Origin: CAYLNM01 sp964385045
GTDB lineage: Bacteria > Planctomycetota > Phycisphaerae > Phycisphaerales > SM1A02
DNA length: 10,663 nt
Direction: 5' to 3'
Assembly (NCBI GenBank): GCA_964385045.1
Contig: CAYLNM010000149.1
Span: 1 to 10,663, forward strand
In this document: one piece after another, positions 4,642 through 10,663 of the stretch
Position numbering within the stretch: the stretch's first letter is position 1
How the letters are laid out: every line of letters starts with the position of its first letter
Notes under the pieces: generated by a model
Database searches by the model: none
Seen by the model: only the letters and a program-made list of their open reading frames with translations
What the model was told of the DNA's origin: nothing
Position numbers and translations under genes: made by a program

Positions 4642-6561
4642 TCAGTCGAGGGCGCCCAGCAGCTCCAGGAGGTCGCCGAAGTCCACGGCGCCGCTGCCGT
4701 CGAGGTCGGCCGGGCAGTCCGCCGGCGGGGCGGGGCAGGACCCGAAGTCCGACAGCAGCACCAGCAGGTCGCCGAACGCGACCACCCCGTCGCCGTCGAG
4801 GTCGAGCGGATCGGCGGTCTCGGCGATCGTCACCCGCACCAGCAGGTCGAGCCCGGCGGTGGTCTCGCCCGGCACGTCCTCGTCGCTGGTGGCGATCGAG
4901 ATCGGCACCTCGACCACGCCCGGGCCGAGCCCCGCGGGATCGAACCGCAGCGGGACGGTGCCCGATGCCTCGATCCCCGTCGCGAGCGGGCCGTCGAGGG
5001 CGAGACCGTCCGCGAGCCCGGCGACCGCGTCGAGGTCGAGGCGGCTCTGCAGCTCGTCCCATCCGAGGTTGAAGACCGGGACGTCGACGTCGACCGGCGG
5101 TCCGCCGGCGGTCACGGTGAGCTCGATCTCGCCCTCGGTCGCCGGCGCGTCGGCGTCGAGGGAGGGCTCGCTCGGCCGGACGACCAGGGCGGAGGTGACG
5201 AGGCTGCGCACGGGGTCGGCCACGCCTTCGTCCGCGGTGCTCACCTCGATCGTGCCGCCCACGGGCCCGACGCGGCTCGCGGCGAGGGCGGCGGGGATCG
5301 GCTGCGGCCCGGCCAGCGGGTTGGCGAGAGCGGTGCCGCCGCCGATCAGATCGCCGGTCGCGGTCCAGGTGATGAACAGCGGGTCCGTCGCGCTCGCGTC
5401 GGCCACGTCGGCGGCGTTCTCGAAGGTCGCCGGGACCAGCAGGCCGGCCCCGAGCACGAGTCGGCCGAGGTCCGCGGGCAGGCTGGTCTCGAGGACCGCG
5501 GGCACCTGCAGGTCGAGCATCACCGGCAGGTGGTCGCTGGCCACGAACAGGGCGTCGGCGAGGGCGTTCGACGCCGGGATGTCGTCGGGCCAGTAGGTGT
5601 TGGTGCCCGCGTTGATCGACTGGTTGAAGTGGTTCCCGTCGTTGCCGACCGAGCGGTAGGTGTCGCCGAGGATCGCGAGGCCGGCGCCGTCGTCGAGCGC
5701 GACCGCGGGCAGCAGGAAGTCGAACCGGTCGTCGAGGCCACCGCCCACCAGGCCGCCGAAGCCGGTCGCCCGCGGCGACTGGGTGTGGACGACCGCGTTG
5801 GCGGGACCGGACCACGACCCGGTGCCGAGCGGGTCGAGCAGCGGATTCGGGCCGCCCTCGAGCAGCTCGGCGTAGGCCGGCTCGAGGTTCGAGTAGAGGT
5901 TCAGGTCGCCGACCAGCAGCACGTTCGACCCGGCGGGACGCGTCGCGATGTCGTCGCGGAGCACCTGGGCGCCGGCGAGTCGCTGGGCCTCGTTGTCGGC
6001 CCCGGGCGAGGCCTTGAGGTGGGCCGAGTAGAGCCAGAGGGTGCCCTCGGCGGCGTCGGCCTCGAGCCAGCGGAGCTCCCAGCGGTCGGCCCGCCGGCCG
6101 GCGCCGGTGAGCAGGTCGCGGTGGCCGGTCGGGATCTCCGCCAGCCGGTCGGCCCGGTAGATCAGGGCCTGCGCCCCGCCCGAGCCGTCCTCGCCCGCGT
6201 TGGTGTAGGTCGCGAGGGCGTAGTCGGCCTCGGGCACCGCCTGCGTCGCGAGGGCGAGCATCGCGTTCTGGTCCCCCTGCTCGACCTCCTGCAGCACGAT
6301 CAGGTGGGGGGCCACCGCGAAGCCGGAGAGGTCGTCGGTGGCGAGGAAGGCCAGGACGTCCCGGATCGCGTCCGTGTCGCCCGCGAGCCCGGCCACGTTC
6401 CAGGTCACGACGCGAAGCTGCGCGCTCGCCGGCCGGGCGGATGCGAGGCCCGCGAGCACGGCGAGAAGCAGCAGGCCGAGGGGACGGTGGCGGGCGGCCG
6501 GGGGACGGCGGACGTTGCTCGAGCGGCGACGGGACGGCGTGGACAGGGCGGTGACGAACAT
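4642..6561 (-). CDS. Secreted endonuclease/exonuclease/phosphatase (EEP) protein with C-terminal dockerin-like module
   Basis: The 639-residue protein starts with a Sec signal peptide (hydrophobic 28-40, likely cleavage after Ala47 in RPASA/Q). An EEP (DNase I-like) domain spans about 49-350 with its motifs in order: VTWNV (Asn55), LQEVEQ (Glu92), YSAHLK (His181), VGDLNLYSN (Asp219, Asn221), RFDFLL (Asp281) and ASDHLPV (Asp343, His344). These metal and phosphate ligands indicate a phosphodiesterase, either an extracellular nuclease or a phosphatase. Residues 360-586 are acidic, beta-rich and unassigned, ending in paired-strand text such as GVVEVPISIATSDEDVPGETTAGLDL. Residues 587-639 hold two Ca2+-loop repeats (DLDGDGVVAFGD and DLDGSGAVDFGD) joined by a Cys609-Cys616 segment: the short dockerin-like tail of Phycisphaerae-type secreted proteins. 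The ATG at 6561 has no Shine-Dalgarno; TATGCT lies 6 nt upstream, after three direct repeats. Family is sure; substrate is not. Confidence 0.93.
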   Translation of the reverse strand: MFVTALSTPSRRRSSNVRRPPAARHRPLGLLLLAVLAGLASARPASAQLRVVTWNVAGLAGDTDAIRDVLAFLATDDLSGFAVAPHLIVLQEVEQGDQNAMLALATQAVPEADYALATYTNAGEDGSGGAQALIYRADRLAEIPTGHRDLLTGAGRRADRWELRWLEADAAEGTLWLYSAHLKASPGADNEAQRLAGAQVLRDDIATRPAGSNVLLVGDLNLYSNLEPAYAELLEGGPNPLLDPLGTGSWSGPANAVVHTQSPRATGFGGLVGGGLDDRFDFLLPAVALDDGAGLAILGDTYRSVGNDGNHFNQSINAGTNTYWPDDIPASNALADALFVASDHLPVMLDLQVPAVLETSLPADLGRLVLGAGLLVPATFENAADVADASATDPLFITWTATGDLIGGGTALANPLAGPQPIPAALAASRVGPVGGTIEVSTADEGVADPVRSLVTSALVVRPSEPSLDADAPATEGEIELTVTAGGPPVDVDVPVFNLGWDELQSRLDLDAVAGLADGLALDGPLATGIEASGTVPLRFDPAGLGPGVVEVPISIATSDEDVPGETTAGLDLLVRVTIAETADPLDLDGDGVVAFGDLLVLLSDFGSCPAPPADCPADLDGSGAVDFGDLLELLGALD

Positions 6562-6567
6562 CCCCGC

Positions 6568-6573
6568 AGCATA
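6568..6573 (-). promoter_or_regulatory. Putative -10 box of a leaderless transcript for the EEP gene
   Basis: On the minus strand TATGCT is followed by GCGGGG (6 nt) and then the ATG at 6561. This repeats exactly the TANNNT-N6-ATG spacing seen before the amidase. No -35 hexamer is recognisable at 16-18 bp; the proximal copy of the 14-bp direct repeat directly abuts the box. A weak reading of GCGGGG as a ribosome binding site is unlikely because it touches the ATG. Confidence 0.42.
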
Positions 6574-6626
6574 CGTGCGATTCGGCGCAAGGCCGTGCGA
6601 TTTGGCGGGTTGCGTGCCGTCTGGCG
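6574..6626. repeat. Three 14-bp direct repeats at 20- and 19-bp spacing upstream of the EEP gene
   Basis: Copies on the plus strand are CGTGCGATTCGGCG (6574-6587), CGTGCGATTTGGCG (6594-6607) and CGTGCCGTCTGGCG (6613-6626). The first two differ at one base; the third is more diverged (four mismatches from the first). Start-to-start distances of 20 and 19 bp are near two helical turns. The array sits directly upstream of the candidate -10 box, as expected for an activator or repressor site array. The copies are not the same sequence as the repeats before the amidase. Confidence 0.65.
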
Positions 6627-6654
6627 CGACCGTTGGCTCGTGATCGGACCTCGT

Positions 6655-6705
6655 GGCGGCGGTTCGGCCCCGGCCGCGAGCGGCGAGCCGGGCGGAACGG
6701 CCGCC
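6655..6705 (-). terminator. Candidate hairpin terminator after the VWA gene
   Basis: GGCGGC (6655-6660) pairs with GCCGCC (6700-6705). Beyond a G-G mismatch, GTTC (6662-6665) pairs with GAAC (6695-6698), and after a second mismatch GCCC (6667-6670) pairs with GGGC (6690-6693). A small inner GCCG/CGGC stem caps it. The structure starts 8 bp after the VWA stop on the minus strand and ends before the EEP promoter region, so it would separate the two transcripts. There is no U-tract. Confidence 0.45.
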
Positions 6706-6713
6706 GCGGGTCG

Positions 6714-9700
6714 TCAGTCGTCGCCGCCCGAGAGGCGATCCCGCGCCCGCCGCTTCGCCGCGAGCAGGCTCGCCCGGGTGGAGCTCGGCCGCTCCTCGGC
6801 GTCGCCGTCGTCCGCCGGCGACGTCGCGTCCCCATCGCCCTTCGGAGCGGGCGGCTCCGCGGTCGTTCGGCGGTCCGTCACCGGGGCCGGGCCGCGGCGG
6901 GGCGGTTCGGCCGGCTCGCCGGGCCCGGGGGTCGGCGCGTCCGTCGGCGGGGCGGTCGGGGCCCCGGCGGCGGGCCGGGCGTCCCGGGCGGGACCCGCGC
7001 GACCGTCGCCGCTCGCCGCGGAGGCGGCAGCGGAGGCGGGGGCGCCACCGGGTCCCATCGCGTCGTCGCCGCCATCCGCTCGGTCGGCGAGCCGCACGAC
7101 CCGCGGCGCGCCGCCGGCCGACCGTCCGGCCCGGATGGTCCCGGCGTCCGGAGCGCCGCCGCCGCGCCGACCGGCCGACTGCGACCGGAGCGCCGCGGCG
7201 GTGGTCGCGGCGGCCGCGCCGCGAGCCTCGGACGCGCGGAGGTGGGCGAGCCGCGCGGTCACGCGGCGGCGGATGGCGGTGCCGCTCCAGGCGATGCGGC
7301 GGGTGGCCACGTCGGCGAGGTAGGTGCCGAGCAGGAGGGCGAGCAGGATCGGCCACGCCGGACGCAGCGACACGCTCGTGGGCAGGTCGGTACGGTCGAA
7401 GAGGTCCGCCTCGGCCGGCTGCTCGGGATCGAGTCGCCGGCCGCCGGTCGCCTCGACCACGCGGTCGAGGAGCTCGAGGTCGGTGTCGAGGCGGGCGAAC
7501 TCGGCGCCGCGCCGCGTCGCGATCCCGCCCACCGAGGGCGGGAGCGTCGCGTTGCCCGACCGTGGCGCGAGCGCGACGACGTACTCGCCGTCGAGGCTCG
7601 CGTCGACGTCGGTCTCGTACCGGCCCGGCGCCGTCTGACGCAGCCGCACGGGCTGCGGACCGTCGGGCGTGAAGACCGTCCCCTCGACCACCAGGAAGTC
7701 GCGCGGTCCGTCCTCGCCCACCGCCTCGAGCACGACCGACAGTCGGCCGTCCTCGATGTCGAGCCGCAGGTCGCCGGCCTCGCCGATGCGTGGCCGCGTG
7801 GTCTCGCGGATCAGCCGCAGCAGGAAGGTGCGGGCGGACGGGCTCGCCGGCCATGCCGGGGTCCACTCCCGGCCGTAGTCCGACGTGAACGCGCTGACAC
7901 GACCGAGTCCGGCCTGCCATCGGGCGAGCAGCGGCTCGCCGTCGGGATGCGTCGCCTCGATCACCGCGTCGGGCTCGGGGCGCGGTCCGGTGACGACGAG
8001 GCCCTGCAGCGTCGGGACGGCCGACAGGTCGGCGCCGATCGTCGAGCCGGTCGCGAGGACGACGGGACGGAATGTCGACTCCTTGATCAACGGGCGGTTG
8101 ACGATCTGCACGCTGTCCACGAGCACCCGGGGGAGCGAGCGCGGGTTCACGACGGGCACGAACTCGCCGCCGCCGATGTCGGCGATCGACTCGAGGAGGG
8201 GGGCGTCGATGTCGTCGCCGACGCCGATCGTCGTGATGCGGATGTCGCGGGTGGCCATCCGCTCGGCGAGATCGCGGACGCCGGGCTCGGGCGAGCGGCC
8301 GTCGGTGAGGAGGATGACGAACTTCCGGTCGACGTCGACGTCGACGAGCATCTCCTCGGCGGCTCCGAGCGCCGAGCGGATGTCGGTCCCGCCTCCGGGC
8401 GAGATGCCGCGCACCGCGTCGGCGATGTCGGTGGGCTCGTCGTTGCGGCGGAGCTCGACCACGGTCCGGGCCATGCTCGAGAAGGAGATCACGCCGACGA
8501 GCGAGTCGGACCGGAGCGACTCGATCGCCCGGGCCGCGGACTCGTTGGCGAGCTCCTGCTGGCTCGCCCGAGCGCCGGCGACGGGGCGGGCCATCGAGCC
8601 GGACTCGTCGAGGACGAGGACGAGGGCCGCCGACGGGAGGACCAGGTCGGCCGGCGGGTCGAGGTCGAGGGGCAGCACCTCCGCCACCGGGGTGCCGGTC
8701 CAGCCCCCGGCACCGAACGAGTTCAGTCCGCCCAGCATGAGCAGGCCGCCGCCGAGATCCTGCACGTGGCGCGCGAGCGCCTCCTGCGCCGTCACCGGGA
8801 CGTCGGACGCGGGGACGTCGTCGAGCACGACCAGATCGTGGTCCTGCAGGCCGAGGAGGTCGTCCGGCATCGCGGCCGGCGTCACCACCTCGTGCTCGAG
8901 CTCCGCGGCGGCGAGCAGCGAGGCCACCGGGGGGCGGCTGGCGTCGTCGCGCGAGACGACGAGGATGCGCCCGGTGCCGGGCGTGGCGGTGATGGCGACC
9001 CCGGCGTTGTTCTCCGCGAGGGCGTCCTCGGCGGGGGCGTCGGGCACGAAGGCGACGGCGATGCGATTGATGGGCGTGGTGCCGAGCGGCACCGGGAGCA
9101 CCACGACGCTGCGCCCGGCGGGCAGGGAGACCCGCCGGCTGCGACCCGGCGCCGAGCCGTTGAGGTCGACCGGGAGTCCCTCCACGTCGGCCACGAGGCG
9201 GCCGCTCGCGGGCCGGGCCGACTCGAGGACGACGCGGGCGTTCACGACCTGCCCCGGCTGGGCGGTGGTGGGGGCCGAGACCTCCGCCACCCGCACGTCA
9301 CCGGGGACGCGGTAGACGACCGGCAGCACGTCGATCGGAATGGCGGGCGCCGCGTCGTCCGACGCCCGGCGGGGGCCCGCGAGCGCGGTTGCCCCGCCCT
9401 CGCCCGCGGCGCGACCGGCGGCCGCCACCGCCGCCGCGTCCACCGCCCGGCCGGTGGTCTCGTTGCCGTCGGTGACGAGCACGAGGCGGCCGGACGTGTC
9501 GCGCGGAAGCATGGCGAGGCCGAGTCGCACCGCCTCCTCGATCGACGTGCCCTCGGACTGCCGGACATCGAGGACCGGCTCGGGCGGATCACCGGCCGCG
9601 GGGGCGAGGGCCGCGGCCGCGTCGCCGTCGAAGACCACGATGCCGAGTCGGTCGCGCTCGCGCTTGCCGACCGAGGCCTGCGCGAGCCACTGGCGGACCC

Positions 9701-9995
9701 AGGGCACGTAGGTGGGCGCCGGGCCACCCTCGGGCGGCGGCGGTGGCTGGGCGAACCGCCGGACCGAGCCGGAGACGTCGACCACCGCCACCACGGTGAG
9801 CTCGTCGTGCTCGCGCCGGGTCTGCGGTCCCGCGAGCGCCACCGCGAGCAGCACCACCAGCAGCGACCGCAGGCCGACGACGGTGAGGCGCCGGGTGCGG
9901 TCCATGCCCCGCGTGATCGCCCAGCCGAGCGCGGCGACGGGGATCGCGGCGAGGCCGAGGAGCAGCAGGAGCGGCTGATCGAAGGCGAGCGTCAC
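6714..9995 (-). CDS. Double-VWA membrane protein with embedded GATase1-like domain (BatA-type N-terminus)
   Basis: The 1093-residue protein has two N-terminal membrane segments (about 8-28 and 40-56), as in BatA-like proteins. VWA domain 1 (about 66-230) has a MIDAS motif DVSGS (Asp73, Ser75, Ser77) with Thr150 and Asp176. A beta-rich segment follows (230-340). A GATase1-like Rossmann domain (341-445; GRILVVSRDD, DLVVLDDVPA, GGGLLMLGGLNSFG) lacks the catalytic Cys, so it is probably structural. VWA domain 2 (455-635) has a MIDAS motif DESGS (Asp463, Ser465, Ser467) with Thr537 and Asp565. A beta-rich region leads to a third membrane segment (880-896) and a long Ala/Pro/Gly-rich tail (900-1093). 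Large parts should lie outside the cytoplasmic membrane, with metal-dependent protein binding by both VWA domains. The start is a GTG overlapping the preceding gene's TGA by 4 bp, with no Shine-Dalgarno, implying translational coupling. Such proteins usually accompany MoxR ATPases and DUF58 proteins; their role is unresolved. Confidence 0.93.
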   Translation of the reverse strand: MTLAFDQPLLLLLGLAAIPVAALGWAITRGMDRTRRLTVVGLRSLLVVLLAVALAGPQTRREHDELTVVAVVDVSGSVRRFAQPPPPPEGGPAPTYVPWVRQWLAQASVGKRERDRLGIVVFDGDAAAALAPAAGDPPEPVLDVRQSEGTSIEEAVRLGLAMLPRDTSGRLVLVTDGNETTGRAVDAAAVAAAGRAAGEGGATALAGPRRASDDAAPAIPIDVLPVVYRVPGDVRVAEVSAPTTAQPGQVVNARVVLESARPASGRLVADVEGLPVDLNGSAPGRSRRVSLPAGRSVVVLPVPLGTTPINRIAVAFVPDAPAEDALAENNAGVAITATPGTGRILVVSRDDASRPPVASLLAAAELEHEVVTPAAMPDDLLGLQDHDLVVLDDVPASDVPVTAQEALARHVQDLGGGLLMLGGLNSFGAGGWTGTPVAEVLPLDLDPPADLVLPSAALVLVLDESGSMARPVAGARASQQELANESAARAIESLRSDSLVGVISFSSMARTVVELRRNDEPTDIADAVRGISPGGGTDIRSALGAAEEMLVDVDVDRKFVILLTDGRSPEPGVRDLAERMATRDIRITTIGVGDDIDAPLLESIADIGGGEFVPVVNPRSLPRVLVDSVQIVNRPLIKESTFRPVVLATGSTIGADLSAVPTLQGLVVTGPRPEPDAVIEATHPDGEPLLARWQAGLGRVSAFTSDYGREWTPAWPASPSARTFLLRLIRETTRPRIGEAGDLRLDIEDGRLSVVLEAVGEDGPRDFLVVEGTVFTPDGPQPVRLRQTAPGRYETDVDASLDGEYVVALAPRSGNATLPPSVGGIATRRGAEFARLDTDLELLDRVVEATGGRRLDPEQPAEADLFDRTDLPTSVSLRPAWPILLALLLGTYLADVATRRIAWSGTAIRRRVTARLAHLRASEARGAAAATTAAALRSQSAGRRGGGAPDAGTIRAGRSAGGAPRVVRLADRADGGDDAMGPGGAPASAAASAASGDGRAGPARDARPAAGAPTAPPTDAPTPGPGEPAEPPRRGPAPVTDRRTTAEPPAPKGDGDATSPADDGDAEERPSSTRASLLAAKRRARDRLSGGDD

Positions 9996-10663
9996 CGACC
10001 GGACCCGTCACCGTCACCGGGGGGCGTGGGCGGGGGGGACGAGGGTGGACTCCCCCCCTCGGCGGTGCGCAGTCGATCGAAGTAGCGGCGGATGAGCTCG
10101 TGATAGCGGCCCGGGATTCGCCGCTCGGCGACTGCCCGCTCCGCGGTGCGGGCCGCGGTGGCCGGGTCGCCCGGGGCGGGCCGGATGGTCGGCGACGGTC
10201 CCGTGCGGGGGCCGTCGCCGGTGCCGGGCAGGGTGGCGATCGAGTCGCCGGCGTCGGGGTCGCCCGCGAGATCGACGTCGTCGCTGCCCGCCGAGCGCAC
10301 CGGCGACGGCGGCGGGCCGTCCTCGTCGCGGCCGGCGAAGCGCTCGGCGAACCGCTGACGCTCCTCGGGCGTCATCGACTCGCCCAGGCGACGGGCGAGG
10401 TCTCGAGCCTCCTCGGCGCGGCGCCGCTGGCCCTCGGCCGACTCGCGACGCTCGGCGAGTCGCCGGAGCTCGTCGCCGGGCTGATCCGGTCCGCCGGCGC
10501 CGCCTTCGCGACCGGCCGGCGGTTGCTGCCGGCCGCCGGGCTGCTGCTGGGGCTCGCCGCCGGGCTGCTGCTGGGGCTCGCCGCCGCCGGGCTGCTGCTG
10601 GGGCTCGCCGCCGCCGGGCTGCTGCTGGGGCTCGCCGCCGCCGGGCTGCTGCTGGGGCTCGCC
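9992..10663 (-). CDS. Gln/Pro-rich coiled-coil protein, C-terminal 223 residues (5' end beyond window)
   Basis: The frame is open to the right edge, so only the C-terminal part is visible. An internal Met at 10375 is not the real start: codons upstream of it continue the same charged helix. Visible residues 1-44 are repeats of GEPQQQPGG. Residues 64-112 are a charged, Arg/Glu-rich probable coiled coil (DELRRLAERRESAEG, EEARDLARRLGESMTPEERQRF). Residues 113-175 are a Pro/Asp/Gly-rich disordered stretch, and 182-198 contain RIPGRYHELIRRYFDRL, a basic-aromatic motif reminiscent of the end of hypothetical proteins found before VWA genes in planctomycete MoxR/BatA-type operons (from memory, unverified). 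Its TGA overlaps the VWA start GTG, so the two are in one operon and likely work together. The full protein probably has a membrane-anchored N-terminus outside the window. No enzymatic function is suggested. Confidence 0.85.
   Translation of the reverse strand, partial: GEPQQQPGGGEPQQQPGGGEPQQQPGGGEPQQQPGGEPQQQPGGRQQPPAGREGGAGGPDQPGDELRRLAERRESAEGQRRRAEEARDLARRLGESMTPEERQRFAERFAGRDEDGPPPSPVRSAGSDDVDLAGDPDAGDSIATLPGTGDGPRTGPSPTIRPAPGDPATAARTAERAVAERRIPGRYHELIRRYFDRLRTAEGGSPPSSPPPTPPGDGDGSGR
10535..10663. repeat. 27-bp in-frame tandem repeat encoding EPQQQPGGG units
   Basis: Units start at 10535, 10559, 10586, 10613 and 10640. The first is 24 bp and lacks one Gly codon; the next three are 27 bp and identical; the fifth is cut by the window edge, so the array may continue. 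All are multiples of three and keep the frame of the minus-strand gene, encoding a Gln/Pro/Gly repeat. Perfect identity between units suggests recent expansion by slippage or unequal recombination, so copy number may vary between strains. Confidence 0.92.

Noticed and set aside
4364..6835. 823-codon minus-strand frame overlapping the EEP gene in another frame
   Set aside because: It reads the EEP gene out of frame, giving Arg/Gly/Pro-rich text. The true frame carries a signal peptide, EEP motifs and dockerin-like loops.
6562..7920. Upstream extension of the EEP frame to an ATG at 7920
   Set aside because: It crosses the VWA gene out of frame and would place the signal peptide far inside the protein. 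The ATG at 6561 directly precedes a normal Sec signal.
6633..10085. 1150-codon plus-strand open frame opposite the VWA gene
   Set aside because: Long antisense frames are expected in very GC-rich coding DNA. The product is low-complexity Arg/Gly/His-rich with no domain, while the minus strand encodes complete VWA and GATase1-like motifs.
9992..10375. Separate 127-residue gene starting at the ATG at 10375
   Set aside because: The same frame is open to the window edge and continues a charged helix and the Gln/Pro repeat upstream, so this is an internal Met of a larger, clipped gene.
10535..10663. CRISPR-like array
   Set aside because: Units are contiguous with no spacers, keep the reading frame and encode a regular peptide repeat.
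1..10663. Mobile element, prophage, toxin-antitoxin, tRNA or rRNA gene
   Set aside because: I saw no transposase, integrase, terminal inverted repeats, phage genes, small paired cytoplasmic genes or conserved RNA sequence on either strand.

Overview
The DNA is very GC-rich and dense with genes. It looks like a planctomycete chromosome, most plausibly of the Phycisphaerae. Three things point there: a secreted protein ending in a short two-loop dockerin-like module with a Cys pair (CPADLDGSGAVDFGDLL type), a prepilin with an RRRG/FTLIE cleavage site, and a large double-VWA membrane protein with an embedded GATase1-like domain. The lineage is inferred from family knowledge and no search was run. 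Because of the high GC, long open frames run antisense to almost every gene; these are treated as shadows.

Layout. (1) 24-1916 (-): Tat-exported amidase-signature hydrolase with a GatC-like segment before the catalytic domain. (2) 2015-2755 (-): LuxR/GerE-type regulator with a short N-terminal region that has no recognisable phosphoacceptor. (3) 2967-3569 (+), divergent from the regulator: YbaY/YscW-like lipoprotein. (4) 3570-3936: non-coding stretch with short repeats, hairpins and a palindrome. (5) 3937-4440 (+): type IV pilin/type II pseudopilin-like protein. (6) 4584-4631: hairpin terminator with a UUCG loop shared by convergent genes. (7) 4642-6561 (-): secreted endonuclease/exonuclease/phosphatase (EEP) protein with a C-terminal dockerin-like module. 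(8) 6714-9995 (-): 1093-residue double-VWA membrane protein. (9) 9992 to the right edge (-): C-terminal part of a Gln/Pro-rich coiled-coil protein whose stop overlaps the VWA start by 4 bp, so the two are almost certainly in one operon.

Most products act at or outside the cytoplasmic membrane: a Tat-exported amidase, a lipoprotein, a prepilin, a secreted EEP hydrolase and a VWA membrane protein. The VWA pair resembles the tail of a MoxR/DUF58/BatA-type operon, whose earlier genes would lie beyond the right edge.

The most interesting pattern is regulatory. The two genes for exported hydrolases (amidase and EEP-dockerin) both lack a Shine-Dalgarno sequence. Both have a TANNNT box exactly 6 nt before the ATG, which is leaderless-transcript geometry, and both have direct repeats of about 20-bp period just upstream. 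The three other genes with a visible upstream region carry ordinary Shine-Dalgarno sequences. No clearly new multi-gene system (CRISPR, toxin-antitoxin, mobile element) is visible.
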